Below are positions 54,760-64,000 of a stretch of 64,000 nt of DNA, one piece after another. Numbering within the stretch: position 1 is the stretch's first letter; each line of letters opens with the position of its first letter. This DNA comes from Locusta migratoria. Taxonomy: Eukaryota > Arthropoda > Insecta > Orthoptera > Acrididae. The position numbers and the translations under genes are program-made. The notes beneath the pieces were generated by a model. It worked only from the letters and a program-made list of their open reading frames with translations, was not told where the DNA came from and did no database searches. The stretch lies in assembly GCA_026315105.1 (NCBI GenBank), contig CM048750.1:75940297-76004296 (forward strand), read 5' to 3'.

Positions 54760-55476
54760 CTATTCGTTTAGTCGAATCCGACTCTTCGTGAACCAATGAA
54801 CCAAAGCACGCCACTTCCCTCTGTCCTGCACTTTCTCCCGTAGATCTTCCAGGTTGGAACACGTTGCTTCTGTGATGACATCGATCCACCTCATCCTCTG
54901 CCGGGCTCTTCTTCTAGGGCCTTCGATCTTCCCCAGCATTAATGTTTTTCCCAGTGAGGCATGTCTTCGCATCATGTGTCCATAGTAGGTCAGCTTCTGT
55001 TTTAATATTAGGCCTTCCAGGGAGCAATCTAGTTTTATTTGCTCTAATATAGATCTGTTGGTTCTTTTTGCCGTCCATGGAATCCTAAGAATTTTCCTCC
55101 AGCACCACAATTCAAAGGAGATAGTTCTTCGCCGTTCAGCCTTTCTAATGGTCCAGGTCTCGCATCCATACATTACAACTTGGAAGACCATAGCCATTAC
55201 AATACGTATCTTTGTTGTTAAAGTTATGTCTCTAGGCCTTATAATCTTTTCAAGATTTGACATCGCCTTTCTTCCTAGCAACAAGCGTCTCCTGATTTCG
55301 TTGCTGCAGTCTCCATCATCAGAGATCTGGGAACCGAGATAATTGAATGTGGACACCACCTCCATGGATTCTCCTCCTATATCCCATGAATAAATAGGTT
55401 TAGTTGTCATAATTTTGGTTTTCTTTACCTTTAGCCTCAGACCGGCCTTTTCACTCTCGTTTTTTATCTTCAGCAA
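54760..55476 (-). CDS. Longest open piece of the RTE-like ORF (RT thumb and C-terminal domain)
   Basis: 238 codons without a stop, from an internal Met to the natural end of the polyprotein. It holds the region after the FADD/YADD motif and the conserved C-terminal domain (WCWRKILRIPWT, YYGHMMRRHASLGKTLMLGK, RQRMRWIDVITE). The protein would lack the catalytic palm and cannot work alone; it is open because decay has not yet hit it. Confidence 0.7.
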   Translation of the reverse strand: MLKIKNESEKAGLRLKVKKTKIMTTKPIYSWDIGGESMEVVSTFNYLGSQISDDGDCSNEIRRRLLLGRKAMSNLEKIIRPRDITLTTKIRIVMAMVFQVVMYGCETWTIRKAERRRTISFELWCWRKILRIPWTAKRTNRSILEQIKLDCSLEGLILKQKLTYYGHMMRRHASLGKTLMLGKIEGPRRRARQRMRWIDVITEATCSNLEDLREKVQDRGKWRALVHWFTKSRIRLNE

Positions 55477-56966
55477 CAGTCTTTAACTCTTCTTTACTTT
55501 CTGCAGCAGTATGGTATCATCTGCGTATCTGAGGTTGTTTACATTTATTCCAGCTATTTTAATTCCTGTCACTTCTTCATATATCCTGGCATTCCTCATA
55601 AATTGCTCTGCAAACAGATTGAATAAGAACGGAGATAACAAGCAGCCTTGCCGAATCACTTTCTGAATCTTTATCCATTTTGTTGTGCCATACAAAGTTC
55701 TCACTGTGGCTCTTGGTCAAAGTATAAACTCCGTATCAGATGAATGAGGTTAACTGGTTCTCCCATTTTACTGAGCACGTCCCATAATTTGTTGTGACCG
55801 ACACAGTCAAAGGCTTTGACTTAATCAATAAAGCACAGGTATACATCTTTCTAGAATTCTCTTGCTTTTTCCATAATCCACCGACTGTTGGAAATTTGAT
55901 CTCTAGTTCCTCTCCCTTTTCTAAACCCAGCTTGTTCTTCCGGTAGCTCTCGATCTAGATATTGGCGAAGTCTGTTTTGTAAAATTTTCAGCATTACCTT
56001 GCTAGCATGCGAGATAAGTGCATTTATTCGGTGATCTGAACATTCCTTAGAGATTCCCTTCTTTGGAATCGGGATGAATATTGACTTTTTCCAGTCTTCT
56101 GGTCACTGCTGTGTGCGCCATATTTTCTGAGGAATTGAGTGCAGTACTTCCACTGCATTTTTCCAACGAATTTAAATAATTTTGCTGGTATTCCATCATG
56201 TCCACTAGTTTTGTTATAGCCATATTTTCAAGGGCCCACTGGACTTCGCTCTCCAAAATACGTGGCTAGTTCTAAAATATTATTATCATCATCAGCAGCA
56301 GCACTGTCACTATGCACTTCATTCTTGTATAGGTCTTCTACATATTCTGTCCATCTTTCCTTAACATCTTCTGCTTCCCATTTCTATCTTTTATCATTCC
56401 AATTTTAGGCTGGAATTTTCCTTTAATTTCTCTAATTTTCTTGTAAAGATCTCTTGTCCTCCCCATTCTGTTACTATCTTCAACATCTTTGCATTGTTCA
56501 TTATAGAAGATATGTTTATCTCTTCTAGCTAATTTCTGAAACTCTTTGTTCAATTTAAGCATAGCTGATCTGTCCCTCTTGATTTTTGTTCCCTTCGTTC
56601 TTCTGCAACTTGCAGTGCCTCAGCTAATAGCCATTTGGCCTTCTTATTATTCTTTTTCTTGGGAATGTGATTCTCTGCGGCCTCCTTGACAGTATTGGCT
56701 ACTTCTGTTGTTGTTCTTCACGGGTTTGCGGCCGGATTTTGTCGATCTGCAGATACGATATTTCGGTGGTCCACCTGACCGCCATCTTCAGGTATGACTG
56801 GTGCACAATCACACCGGAACTGAGGACATATCAGTTACGGCGGCTCCTATATACCGCGGGAAGAGGCCAGTGAGCATGTGCAAGAAGTGGAAGAACGCCC
56901 TCTGGGAAGTGAAGAGTATTGCAGCGCCACCAGCGGTAGAAGTTAGCAAAACCGAGTAATCAAAAA

Positions 56967-57716
56967 TTAAGAAGAAGCTGGTCGAAAACTAGACCGTTGT
57001 TTTTTAATATTAGATAAAATGAGATTCCACGTTTTACTCAATGGAAAACCTTTTTTCCTATTAATAAGATTATCTGATAATCTTATTTCGATTGCTTCCT
57101 TAAGGACACAATCCCAATAACGTGAGACTGGAGCAATAATTTGCGTGTCTTTAAATGACATGTTATGCCCTTCATTAAGACAATGTTCAGCCACTGCAGA
57201 CTTTTCTGGTTGGAACAGACGTGTGTGCCTTTGATGTTCCACACAACGGTCGTGAATTGTACGAATAGTCTGCCCAATATATACCTTTCCACAGTGGCAG
57301 GGGATTTTATATACTCCAGGCTTTCTTAATCCCAAATCATCTTTTACCGATCCTAGAACAGCTCTGGTTTTAGACAAAGGCAATAAGATACGTTTGATGT
57401 CGAAATTTTGAAGGATCCTTGATATTTTTGAAGAAATACTTCCCGCATAAGGTAAAAATGCAACTGATTTTGAAGTGTCCGTGGGTGGTTCACGTGGTGG
57501 TCCGAATTGGAAAGCCCGACTGATGTGGTGATTAGTATAGCCATTCTGCCTAAAAACAACCTTAAGATGATCCAATTCTTGCGTCAAATATTCAGAATCA
57601 GAAATGGCATAAACTCTTTTGACGAGTGTAGGTAGAACACCCAACCGTTGGTGGGGTGGATGACAGCTAGTAGCGTGGAGATAGTGGTCCGTAACTGTGG
57701 GTTGTGCACCAGTCAT
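56967..57716 (-). CDS. Penelope-like protein C-terminus with GIY-YIG endonuclease
   Basis: A single open frame of 249 codons. Residues about 1-60 (PPHQRLGVLPTLVKRVYAIS, LTQELDHLKVVFRQNGYTNH) are the region after the RT thumb. Residues about 125-230 form the GIY-YIG nuclease: PGVYKIPCHCGKVYIGQTIR (GVY...YIG motif, with the C-H-C of the Penelope linker finger), HDRCVEHQRH (conserved Arg), SAVAEHCLNEGH (AEH block) and KEAIEIRLSDNLINRKKG (conserved Glu, Asn). In full Penelope-like elements this nuclease nicks target DNA for priming. The RT catalytic part is missing, so the product could supply at most a nuclease. The start Met lies in the terminal repeat (CATACCTGAAG side), so the frame begins within it. 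Confidence 0.85.
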   Translation of the reverse strand: MTGAQPTVTDHYLHATSCHPPHQRLGVLPTLVKRVYAISDSEYLTQELDHLKVVFRQNGYTNHHISRAFQFGPPREPPTDTSKSVAFLPYAGSISSKISRILQNFDIKRILLPLSKTRAVLGSVKDDLGLRKPGVYKIPCHCGKVYIGQTIRTIHDRCVEHQRHTRLFQPEKSAVAEHCLNEGHNMSFKDTQIIAPVSRYWDCVLKEAIEIRLSDNLINRKKGFPLSKTWNLILSNIKKQRSSFRPASS

Positions 57717-57717
57717 A

Positions 57718-57770
57718 CCTGAAGATGGCTGCCAGGTGGACCGCCGAAATATCGTATCAGCAGCTCGACA
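57718..57770 (+). ncRNA. Hammerhead-ribozyme-like motif at the right end of the Penelope-like element
   Basis: CTGAAGA is followed by a possible stem (GGC ... GCC), then GAAA, ATA-TCG-TAT and C, which fits the order of hammerhead core boxes with a 3-bp stem III. One extra nucleotide lies between CTGAAGA and stem II. The mirror copy on the minus strand (56812-56755) has a better stem II with GGTC/GACC. Stem I is not evident, so activity would need a dimer or is absent. Confidence 0.4.
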
Positions 57771-57849
57771 AAATCCGGCCGCAAACCTGTGAAGAACAAT
57801 AACAATTATTAGCCGGGAAAATCTACGGAATTACATTGGCTACTTCTGT

Positions 57850-58180
57850 GCACAAGACTTGTGAGCTCTCGTCTTCCATCTCTAATACATAGATTATTTA
57901 TACCTTACGTAAATTTATCATATTAGTAGCATTGTTGCATTTGCAAAGCTATACGATAAATAAATACGTAAAGTACTTAAATGTATCCTATGGACAGCAC
58001 ATACGCATGCCCGTGGGACGACTGGAACCTGCGCCGGGAGCGGTCGCGGAGTCTCTGACATGGCACCGTCACCGCACGACCATTTCCGCAAGGCAGTGCC
58101 GGGCTCTTGTGTACGCACTTACGCAGCGCCTATATGCAGTCCGCAGGGTCAGAGGGTGCCTCGCACGCATTAGGAGCCTA
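57850..58180. other. LINE 5' remnant passing into unassigned sequence
   Basis: The first about 50 bp still belong to the RTE-like LINE. The rest shows nothing I recognise. Confidence 0.4.
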
Positions 58181-58500
58181 CCACAAGGCTTCTGCTAAGT
58201 CGGAGTATTAGCAGCGCCGTTTACGTCGTCGAGATAGGGGCAGCGCGAGGCTGCGGATGGCACAGCCGGTTCGCGGCTTCATTTCCGGGCCGGCGCTCGG
58301 CGTCGCGGCGCCGCGGTCCCGTTATAGCGACGTCGGCGTCGCGTCGCGTCGCGGCGCCTGGCACCGCCGCATCGATCCCGCGCGGTGCGTGGCGGGGGGT
58401 GCCTGGCACCGCCGCCGCCTCGCGTGCCCCGCGACCACCCCGCACAAAGAATCCGCCGGTTCATCATCCCCCGCACGCCAACCCCTCTCCCACCTCCATC
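58180..58500. other. GC- and CpG-rich island
   Basis: The most GC-rich part of the window, with runs such as GCGTCGCGTCGCGTCGCGGC and a direct repeat of GCCTGGCACCGCCGC at about 58357 and 58400. All six frames are open over long distances for compositional reasons, so the overlapping frames are not evidence of a gene. It could be a CpG-island promoter. Confidence 0.5.
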
Positions 58501-58782
58501 CCTCTCTGCCCCTGCTGTTCTCATCGCCTCTCGGAATGCAGACCTGCGCGTCGCACAGTGGTCTGAAATCCAGAGAAAGCTGGCCGAAATCATCATCATC
58601 ATCTTCATTAGAGACTGATTATGACTTTCAGCGTTCAGCTTAGAGCATTTATTTATTTATTTGGTTATTTAACCTGACCAGATTAGGGCCATAGGGCCCT
58701 CTCTTACATCTGATCAGGAACAACACAAAGGATTTAATTTAAAAAAATACTGCATTAATAATATTAAATAATAACAATATAT

Positions 58783-58812
58783 GATAATAATAATAATAAT
58801 AATAATAATAAC
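58783..58812. repeat. (AAT)n microsatellite
   Basis: About ten uninterrupted trinucleotide units. Confidence 0.9.
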
Positions 58813-59055
58813 ACAAAAATGAAAGTAATACTAATAATAACAAGAGATATTTACATGGAGATAGATGTTTAACACATCTGAATCAAGTTTAATATAAACA
58901 GAAGGGGGAAAATGATTAGTGAAAGAGGAGAAGATTGAAACATGACAGTGATAATGGAAGTGAGGATGTGAAGACATATATTAATGGAGATCTCTGCTGG
59001 CGAAAGGACAGGGAAACATTTATGGGGGGAGGAGGAATTGACAACAGTGGGATAC

Positions 59056-59223
59056 AAAAAAATGTTCAAATGTTTGTATAGTCTATGGGACTTAACTACG
59101 GGGTCATCAGTCCCTAAACTTACAAACTACTTATGAACTACTTACGAACTAGGACGCCACAAATATCCATGCCCGAGGGGGGATTCGAACCCCCGACCGT
59201 AGTGACCGTGCAGACCGTGACTG
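59056..59223 (-). mobile_element. tRNA-derived SINE, 5'-truncated
   Basis: Has the tail, body and B box of the main family but lacks about 30 nt of the tRNA-like start, including the A box. Flanked by AGTGGGATAC at 59046-59055 and AGTGGGCTAC at 59224-59233, a duplication with one mismatch. Confidence 0.85.
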
Positions 59224-59589
59224 AGTGGGCTACAGGCTGGTAAGTGGAGAAAAAGAAGGCGATTGTGACAGAAGGTGAATCCTTAGCTGTCTTTTAAAGT
59301 TTGAATTGATTTTATCTCTCTTAATTTTTGAGGAAGATTGTTCCACAGACGTATTCCCGATACAGAAAATGATTAAGAGAAGATTGCAGTGTTATGTGAA
59401 GGTAGAGAGAGAGTTTTATGTTTATGAGAGCGTGTGTTTCTGCTGTGCTGTGCAGATAGTAATATAATCGTTGAGGATAAGTATGAAGGTTTGCAATTAT
59501 TGAGAAAGCGATGCAGCAAACATAGTGTATGATAGCTTCGACGCTTATCGGCACGTAGCCAAGATAACTGCTGGTATGCGGGACTGATA

Positions 59590-59960
59590 TGGTCGTAGAA
59601 ATGGTACCTCTAATAAAATTCGTCCATGATCCCCTATTCAGTGCTAACATTGATGCCATGTCTGATGTTATGCCTTTTATTCCAAAATCATTCTTCACCG
59701 AATCTAAGTACTTTCTTCTTGGTCTACCTCGACTCCTCTTACCCTCCGCTGACGAACTCATGAGCCTCTTAGGTAACCTTGCTTCTCCCATGCGTGTAAC
59801 ATGACCCCACGTGGCATCTCAGTCTGTCGCTCTGCTTCATCTATGGTGTTCATTCCCATTTTTTTTTTAATTTCTCATTGTGGGCACCCTCCTGCCATTG
59901 TTCCCATCTATTAGTACCTGCAACCACTCTTGCTAATTTCATATCTGTACCTGGCCGCCT
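59590..59960 (-). pseudogene. LINE C-terminal fragment
   Basis: GHVTRMGEARLPKRLMSSSA, then EGKRSRGRPRRKYLDSVKND and MLALNRGSWTNFIRGT match the C-terminus of insect LINE polyproteins (GHVxRM, GKRSRGRPxxRxLD, DRxxWR). Upstream frames are broken. Confidence 0.6.
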
Positions 59961-60825
59961 AAAGTCGAAAAATATTCTTTACTACTTCTACATCAACACG
60001 GAATTACTCTGCAAATCACGTTCAAGTGCGTGACAGAGGGTTCATCGAACCACCTTTATACTATGTACCTCCCATTACATTCTTGAATAGCACGCGGGAA
60101 GAAAGAACGCCTGAATCTCGCCGTTCGAGCTCTGAATTCTCGTATTTCATTCTGATGATTATTTCTATCTATGTATGGCAATACAATATTAAATCGTTTT
60201 CTATGCCGTAAAAATTGTGCAATCGATTTTAAAGTAACTTGCTACTGAGCTTAGTTTTGGCCCGGAATGTTAGTAAATAAAACAGTAAAATATCAAAATT
60301 ACAACCGTTTATAAAACGAGAATGTCAGTCAAACATCAATTTACATTCGATATATCATCCTGTAATTTCGAATAAAATTCATTAACCCGTAACTTCATAC
60401 AGTACACCAGACACTCAAACATAAAAATCATATAGTCTCCCTTAATACTCCTAAGATGTTTCATTTAAAATTTCAATTTCAGGGCTTATAGGCCGTGGTC
60501 GATTTGTAAAACTTTCCTTTACGTTTCATCTTGGCTACTAAAGACACCCTAAGAGGTAAAGTTTCGAACTGTCATCTGGACTAGGAGCGCCGTATACATA
60601 AGCAATGTAGAGGGCAACACGAGCTATCACGTGACGTCGGCTCCGAAACTGTCTCTGATATTGTCAAAATTATTGATAGAAGAAGCAGTCGTCATTCGGC
60701 TGGTATAACGTTGAACTCATTTTGTAGCAAGATGTGGTGACATCGTATTTGTGTTGCGAAATTCAACTGAAAATGTTGTCGAGCAAGTGCAGTTTTCCTA
60801 GATTTTCTTTGTCATAAGGTATATG
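59960..60825. other. CR1-like 3' remnant, then unassigned
   Basis: 60000-60140 matches 20400-20500 in wording (CATCGAACCAC, CGCGGGAA, GAACGCCTGAATCT), so it is a piece of the CR1-like 3' untranslated region on the minus strand. The rest is unassigned. Confidence 0.45.
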
Positions 60826-60875
60826 TAAATGACGTCCGATGATGGCAGTATAATCTACCGAAAACGGTTATGTAA
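60826..60875 (+). ncRNA. Isolated hammerhead-like box
   Basis: CGATGATGGCAGTATAATCT followed by ACCGAAAACGGTTATG has the same order as the foldback boxes: (C)NGATGA, a GGCAG...CTACC stem, GAAA and ACGGTT. One arm only; no inverted partner is seen nearby. Confidence 0.3.
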
Positions 60876-61448
60876 ATAAGGAATAATTAGCGATCCTGCC
60901 TGTTTCTTACTTAATAAAGCTATTGAACGGATCGCCCCAAAAAATGACAAACGTCTATCACATTAGAGTGTACAACCATGTTGTTAAAGTGTCCAACATT
61001 CTGCTGTACCATACGTTACGTGTCTTCCATCACTTCATTCGAAACAATATAAATTCGTTGACAATAGTAGTTCTTAGTAATTCTTGTTATATATATGAAA
61101 AACAAACGTGCCATAGTTTCTGAAATTGCTTTTTACCCGATGAGGACAAATCCCGGAGCTGAAATGGTATGAAAGGGGTTGGAATGATTCTACTGACATT
61201 TGCGGTTTGACTTTAATGACGCTGAACCGCAAATAAGCGACGATAACTCTGTGGTCAGTCGTCAATATGTCAGTTGTTTTGATGCCGCAGGTCATACTCT
61301 GGACAGTCATAGGCAAACGGAGTGACTAGTTTCGCAATTAATGGTACATTTTGTTTGGAAATGTCTCTTCGCTAAATTAAACTTGTGTAGTGTTCTTAAT
61401 TTTTTAATTTGAAAACATGTAACATACAATAAATGTATTCTCTACGTT
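60876..61448. other. Unassigned stretch
   Basis: No recognised feature. Confidence 0.4.
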
Positions 61449-61460
61449 ATATTTTTGACT

Positions 61461-61660
61461 GCCGGCCGCGGTGGCTGAGGGGACTGCGGCGCGTCAGTCA
61501 CGGCCTGCACGGCCACTACGGTCGGGGGCTCGAATCCCCCATCGGGCATGGATATTTGTGCCGTCCTTAGTGTTAGCTAGTTGATAAGTAGTTTGTAAGC
61601 TTACGGACTGATGACCCCGTAGTTAAGTCCCATAAGCTTAACAAACATTTGAACATTTTG
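61461..61660 (+). mobile_element. tRNA-derived SINE
   Basis: Complete copy flanked by ATATTTTTGACT at 61449-61460 and 61661-61672. Confidence 0.95.
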
Positions 61661-61672
61661 ATATTTTTGACT

Positions 61673-63474
61673 TGTTTGTTTGGAGGTTCTCCTCAATCAC
61701 TGTTTCGATGTTCTTCTGAGTGTCCACAGCCTGTAAACAATTTTCATGTCACAGACACTGAGACGTACGTTAAAAACACCTGTCTCACCCACTCATTGGT
61801 TTCTTTACATTATGTTCTAGAATGACAGAGGCAACCCTGTCGACGCGATGCTCAAGTTTATTCTTTAATATCTTTATTTATTGCCATTGAAAGTAGTGAT
61901 TCAGACCACGGAACAAGTCTACCCTTCCACTTCAAAGAAGATGGTATCAGTTGGATAAGTACACAAGGACGTCAGTACCATGGCATAATTGCATAGTCCC
62001 ATCATGTCATACCCAACAGGTATGCACCACTAGCTGAATAAAACTCGGGTAACGTGTATCGTTCAAATGAGTGGTATTCTCATTTCACATATAGCAGACG
62101 AAGGAAGCTTGTATTTGAGAGTACAAGACAGTTCCCCTTTTCACGGCAATGAAGTCGACAAGTTCTCTCAAGAACTAAACAGAGATTACAAGCTTAATGT
62201 CACTTCTGACGTTCTATCAGTTCCATCTCTCTAATTTTCTGGAAGCTTCATTACAATTTCATATGATTATTACGACAACGACTCACATCAATGTGCAATA
62301 AGCATAAAAAAATAACAAACGAATAAAAATAAAATCTGCTATAAAACGAAGCAGCAACATCAGCCGAATTCTGGTGTCAACGGACCACACCCAATGAAAA
62401 GCAGAGAAGATGAAATACTGCCTTGAAACGGTTATATAGACTGAAAACAAGTAGAACGATCAGTCACTGTTCGGGCCTGATGTTACTCCCCCCCCCCCCC
62501 TTTCCAGGGGGCTCACGGTTCTTTCTTGAGTACCTGCGTGGCGAGCGCGGATCCTCAAGCTAATGAAGTCTTCCTTTCTTCTTTCCTCCCTAGACTGCAT
62601 TTCCTTTCCATTCCCCTCCTTTCTTATCGTCAGTCGTCCCCCTCCCGACCGGGAGACCGATAAACTTAGCAGTTTGGTCCCCCTATCCCAAACAACCAAC
62701 CAATCAGCTTGATGTTACACTCCGTCCGAGCTGAGAACTTTGTTTTTGTAACTGAACCTGATTTTAAACGGATTAATTCTGCTGATACGACCACATTTAG
62801 GATGTAGTCTTCGGTAAAATTGGAAGAGATTTTCACAGTGTTTCAGAATCTCTCATTTGCTTGTAGCACACAAGTTACTGATGATATGAGACTGGATTGG
62901 CTAGACTCGTTACAAAGTCCTTAGTATGAGAACTTAAAAACATAAACGGATCTAATTTAAACACAGTGCAGTTATACTGTCTGATGTTATCACCTAATCT
63001 TATAATTTTATGATGTAAAATTGGCATTAAACAATTATTAAAAAATAGTATTTACTGTAAATCAAAAGTGTAAGAAAACGGAGAACAAACCAATTCACAT
63101 GAGATTCAGATCAAAAATTAATACGACTCATTACAGTACTTTGAACTTAACACTTTATAAAACCACTAAAAGTCACTTTACGTTAATGCAAACATTTCCG
63201 GTGAATGTCGGAAGGCAACAAAAGAATCGGAACCTTGCTTAACACAGTCAACTTCCCCCACTTGTAATTTTCTCCTGCGAGCACAAGTCATGTTTTCGTA
63301 CCACGTTCCCACTCATCGTAGTAAGGGCCACGTCCTGGAACAGTTAGACTGACAAGATGTTTCCAGGTGTTGTGACCTCGTCGCCTTTTGTTTTTTTATT
63401 CTATCTGCCATTAGTTGAGTACTCGTTCCGGTCTAGTTGTCATGAAAGGTACTTGTGCAGGAATCGATGTCAAC
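61673..63474. other. Unassigned stretch with a short SINE-like piece
   Basis: 62625-62705 on the minus strand (TTGGTTGGTTGTTTGGGATA, GGGGGACCAAACTGC, TCGGTCTCCCGG) resembles the start of a widespread insect repeat, from memory. A run of C lies at about 62490-62501. Otherwise nothing recognised. Confidence 0.4.
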
Positions 63475-63919
63475 TGTAACAACTACTCAGATTAATAATA
63501 CAAGTTTTATTGACTGAAAATTATAATACTCAACTTTAGTACATATGTCTGTTTCATGTCTCTTCTTGCTTCTCGCGGTGTCTTCCGTATGATGCTAACT
63601 GTGCTGAGACCTAGTTACTGCTTCGTTCGTATCTGAGTTCTGATGTATTAACTGCCTGAATTATGAGTAGTAACGGTCCTATTTCTGACTTCGTAGCTGA
63701 ATAGTAACTGACGGGCTGTCCAGACGTATGTCGGCCTAGATATAGCCGCTTGTAGAGAGCGCGCATCTTCGGTTACTCCCTCCAGGATGCGCGGCGCCTG
63801 CTTGCGATTGGCTTTCGGTCGATCGCTGCCTTCTCCACGATCTTTCTCTTGCGTCTGGCGCTGACTTTACGCCACAACACCAGGCCGCTTACATAATCCT
63901 TTCAAGTAACGTTGTTACA
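63475..63919 (-). mobile_element. Probable long terminal repeat (LTR) of a retrotransposon
   Basis: The 445-bp unit begins TGTAACAAC and ends GTTGTTACA, giving TG...CA ends with 9-bp inverted repeats. Read on the minus strand it has CTATATC about 185 bp in, a TCAGT initiator about 30 bp further (near 63705) and an AATAAAA signal about 35 bp before the end (near 63510), the order U3-R-U5. No matching target duplication, primer-binding site or polypurine tract is evident on either side, and the partner LTR, if any, is outside the window. Confidence 0.45.
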
Positions 63920-64000
63920 GTAATTCACTTTGCTATAGATACCGCTCCCACCAATAGCGCTACCCCTGACACCTTGGGAACAGCAGTCCTGTTAACCCAA

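Larger units (their letters stand above)
56709..57834 (-). mobile_element. Short Penelope-like element with inverted terminal segments and 15-bp target duplication
   Basis: ATTGGCTACTTCTGT flanks it at 56694-56708 and 57835-57849. The ends are inverted copies of each other: about 56715-56812 and 57705-57799 share TTTGCGGCCGGATTTTGTCG, GATACGATATTTCGG, GGTCCACCTG and CCATCTTCAGGTATGACTGG. About 35 nt at the right (57800-57834) is unpaired. Between them is a 249-codon frame with a GIY-YIG nuclease but no reverse transcriptase core, so it was 5'-truncated inside the RT and then capped by an inverted terminal segment, an arrangement typical of Penelope-like elements. Confidence 0.85.
54737..57900 (-). 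mobile_element. RTE/BovB-like LINE relic, interrupted by a Penelope-like element
   Basis: A (CT)n run at 54737-54762 is the tail. On the minus strand the C-terminal frame (55476-54760) is open for 238 codons: KKTKIMTTKPIYSWDIGGES, FNYLGSQISDDGDCSNEIRR, VVMYGCETWTIRKAERRR, ELWCWRKILRIPWTAKRTN and HWFTKSRIRLNE. Upstream come RTLYGTTKWIKIQKVIRQGC with LRYADDTILLQ (55704-55483), RT and linker pieces at 56250-56050 and KLARRDKHIFYNEQCKDVED with RMGRTRDLYKKIREIKGKFQ (56562-56338). The same frame style continues beyond the insertion at 57835-57900 (ESSQVLCTEVANTVKEAA across the target duplication). This is the RTE clade by its C-terminal signature. Confidence 0.85.
58640..59580 (-). repeat. LINE 3' untranslated region-like repeat
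   Basis: Begins with TTTATTTATTTATTTGG and GATTAGGGCCATAGGGCCCT, which I remember as the 3' end of an orthopteran LINE on the minus strand. Around 59325-59360 TTTTTGAGGAAGATTGTTCC resembles the region before the stop of the CR1-like copy at 5735. An (AAT)n microsatellite at about 58783-58812 and a SINE (59056-59223) lie inside. Confidence 0.5.

Noticed and set aside
58257..58643. 128-codon plus-strand frame and its overlapping partners
   Set aside because: Compositionally open CpG-rich sequence; several frames are open at once.

Overview
This window is eukaryotic, intron-era insect DNA made almost entirely of transposable-element remains. I found no convincing host protein-coding gene, no rRNA and no canonical functional tRNA. 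The mixture (one abundant tRNA-derived SINE with about 200-bp copies, CR1-like LINEs with GATGTA-type 3' tails, RTE/BovB-like LINEs, DDE transposons with long terminal repeats, Penelope-like elements and many foldback elements) is what I would expect of a very large orthopteran genome, most likely a locust or grasshopper such as Schistocerca. That assignment is inference from remembered repeat style, not a search.

Layout. 88-2361: a Tc1/mariner-superfamily transposon with a dead transposase, itself carrying a foldback insertion (281-763). 4854-11205: a mariner-type element with long terminal inverted repeats, split by a nearly intact 4.6-kb CR1-like LINE (5735-10360) whose ORF1 is open and whose ORF2 is broken by only two visible stop codons. 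12.2-15.5 kb: a foldback element and a three-unit tandem repeat. 17.6-19.0 kb: an inverted-repeat element with a THAP-like finger. 20.0-24.3 kb: LINE fragments including a tandem triplication that preserves both an empty and a filled SINE site. 24.5-28.5 kb: a nested stack (candidate hAT shell, then a palindrome with a tRNA-like sequence in each arm, then two SINE insertions). 28.7-31.6 kb: LINE C-termini and a DDE deletion derivative. 33-45 kb: SINEs, foldbacks, a second tRNA-bearing palindrome, two Tc1 fossils and LINE pieces. 46.4-48.2, 53.7-57.9 and 58.6-60.0 kb: further LINEs; the 54.7-57.9 kb one is interrupted by a short Penelope-like element with an open GIY-YIG reading frame. 63.5 kb: a probable LTR.

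How the parts relate. The most informative pattern is a set of foldback elements (281-763, 34785-35327, 50252-50634, probably 23049-23618) that share features with the Penelope-like element at 56709-57834: long inverted arms, about 35-60 nt of non-palindromic tail on one side, 11-15 bp target-site duplications, and in one arm a CTGAAGA-like box, a short hairpin, then GAAA and a short palindrome, which resembles a hammerhead ribozyme with a minimal stem III. I infer that these are non-autonomous elements mobilised by Penelope-like machinery. The SINE copies, nearly all with their own 8-14 bp duplications, are younger than most of what they interrupt and give relative dates for the surrounding fossils.
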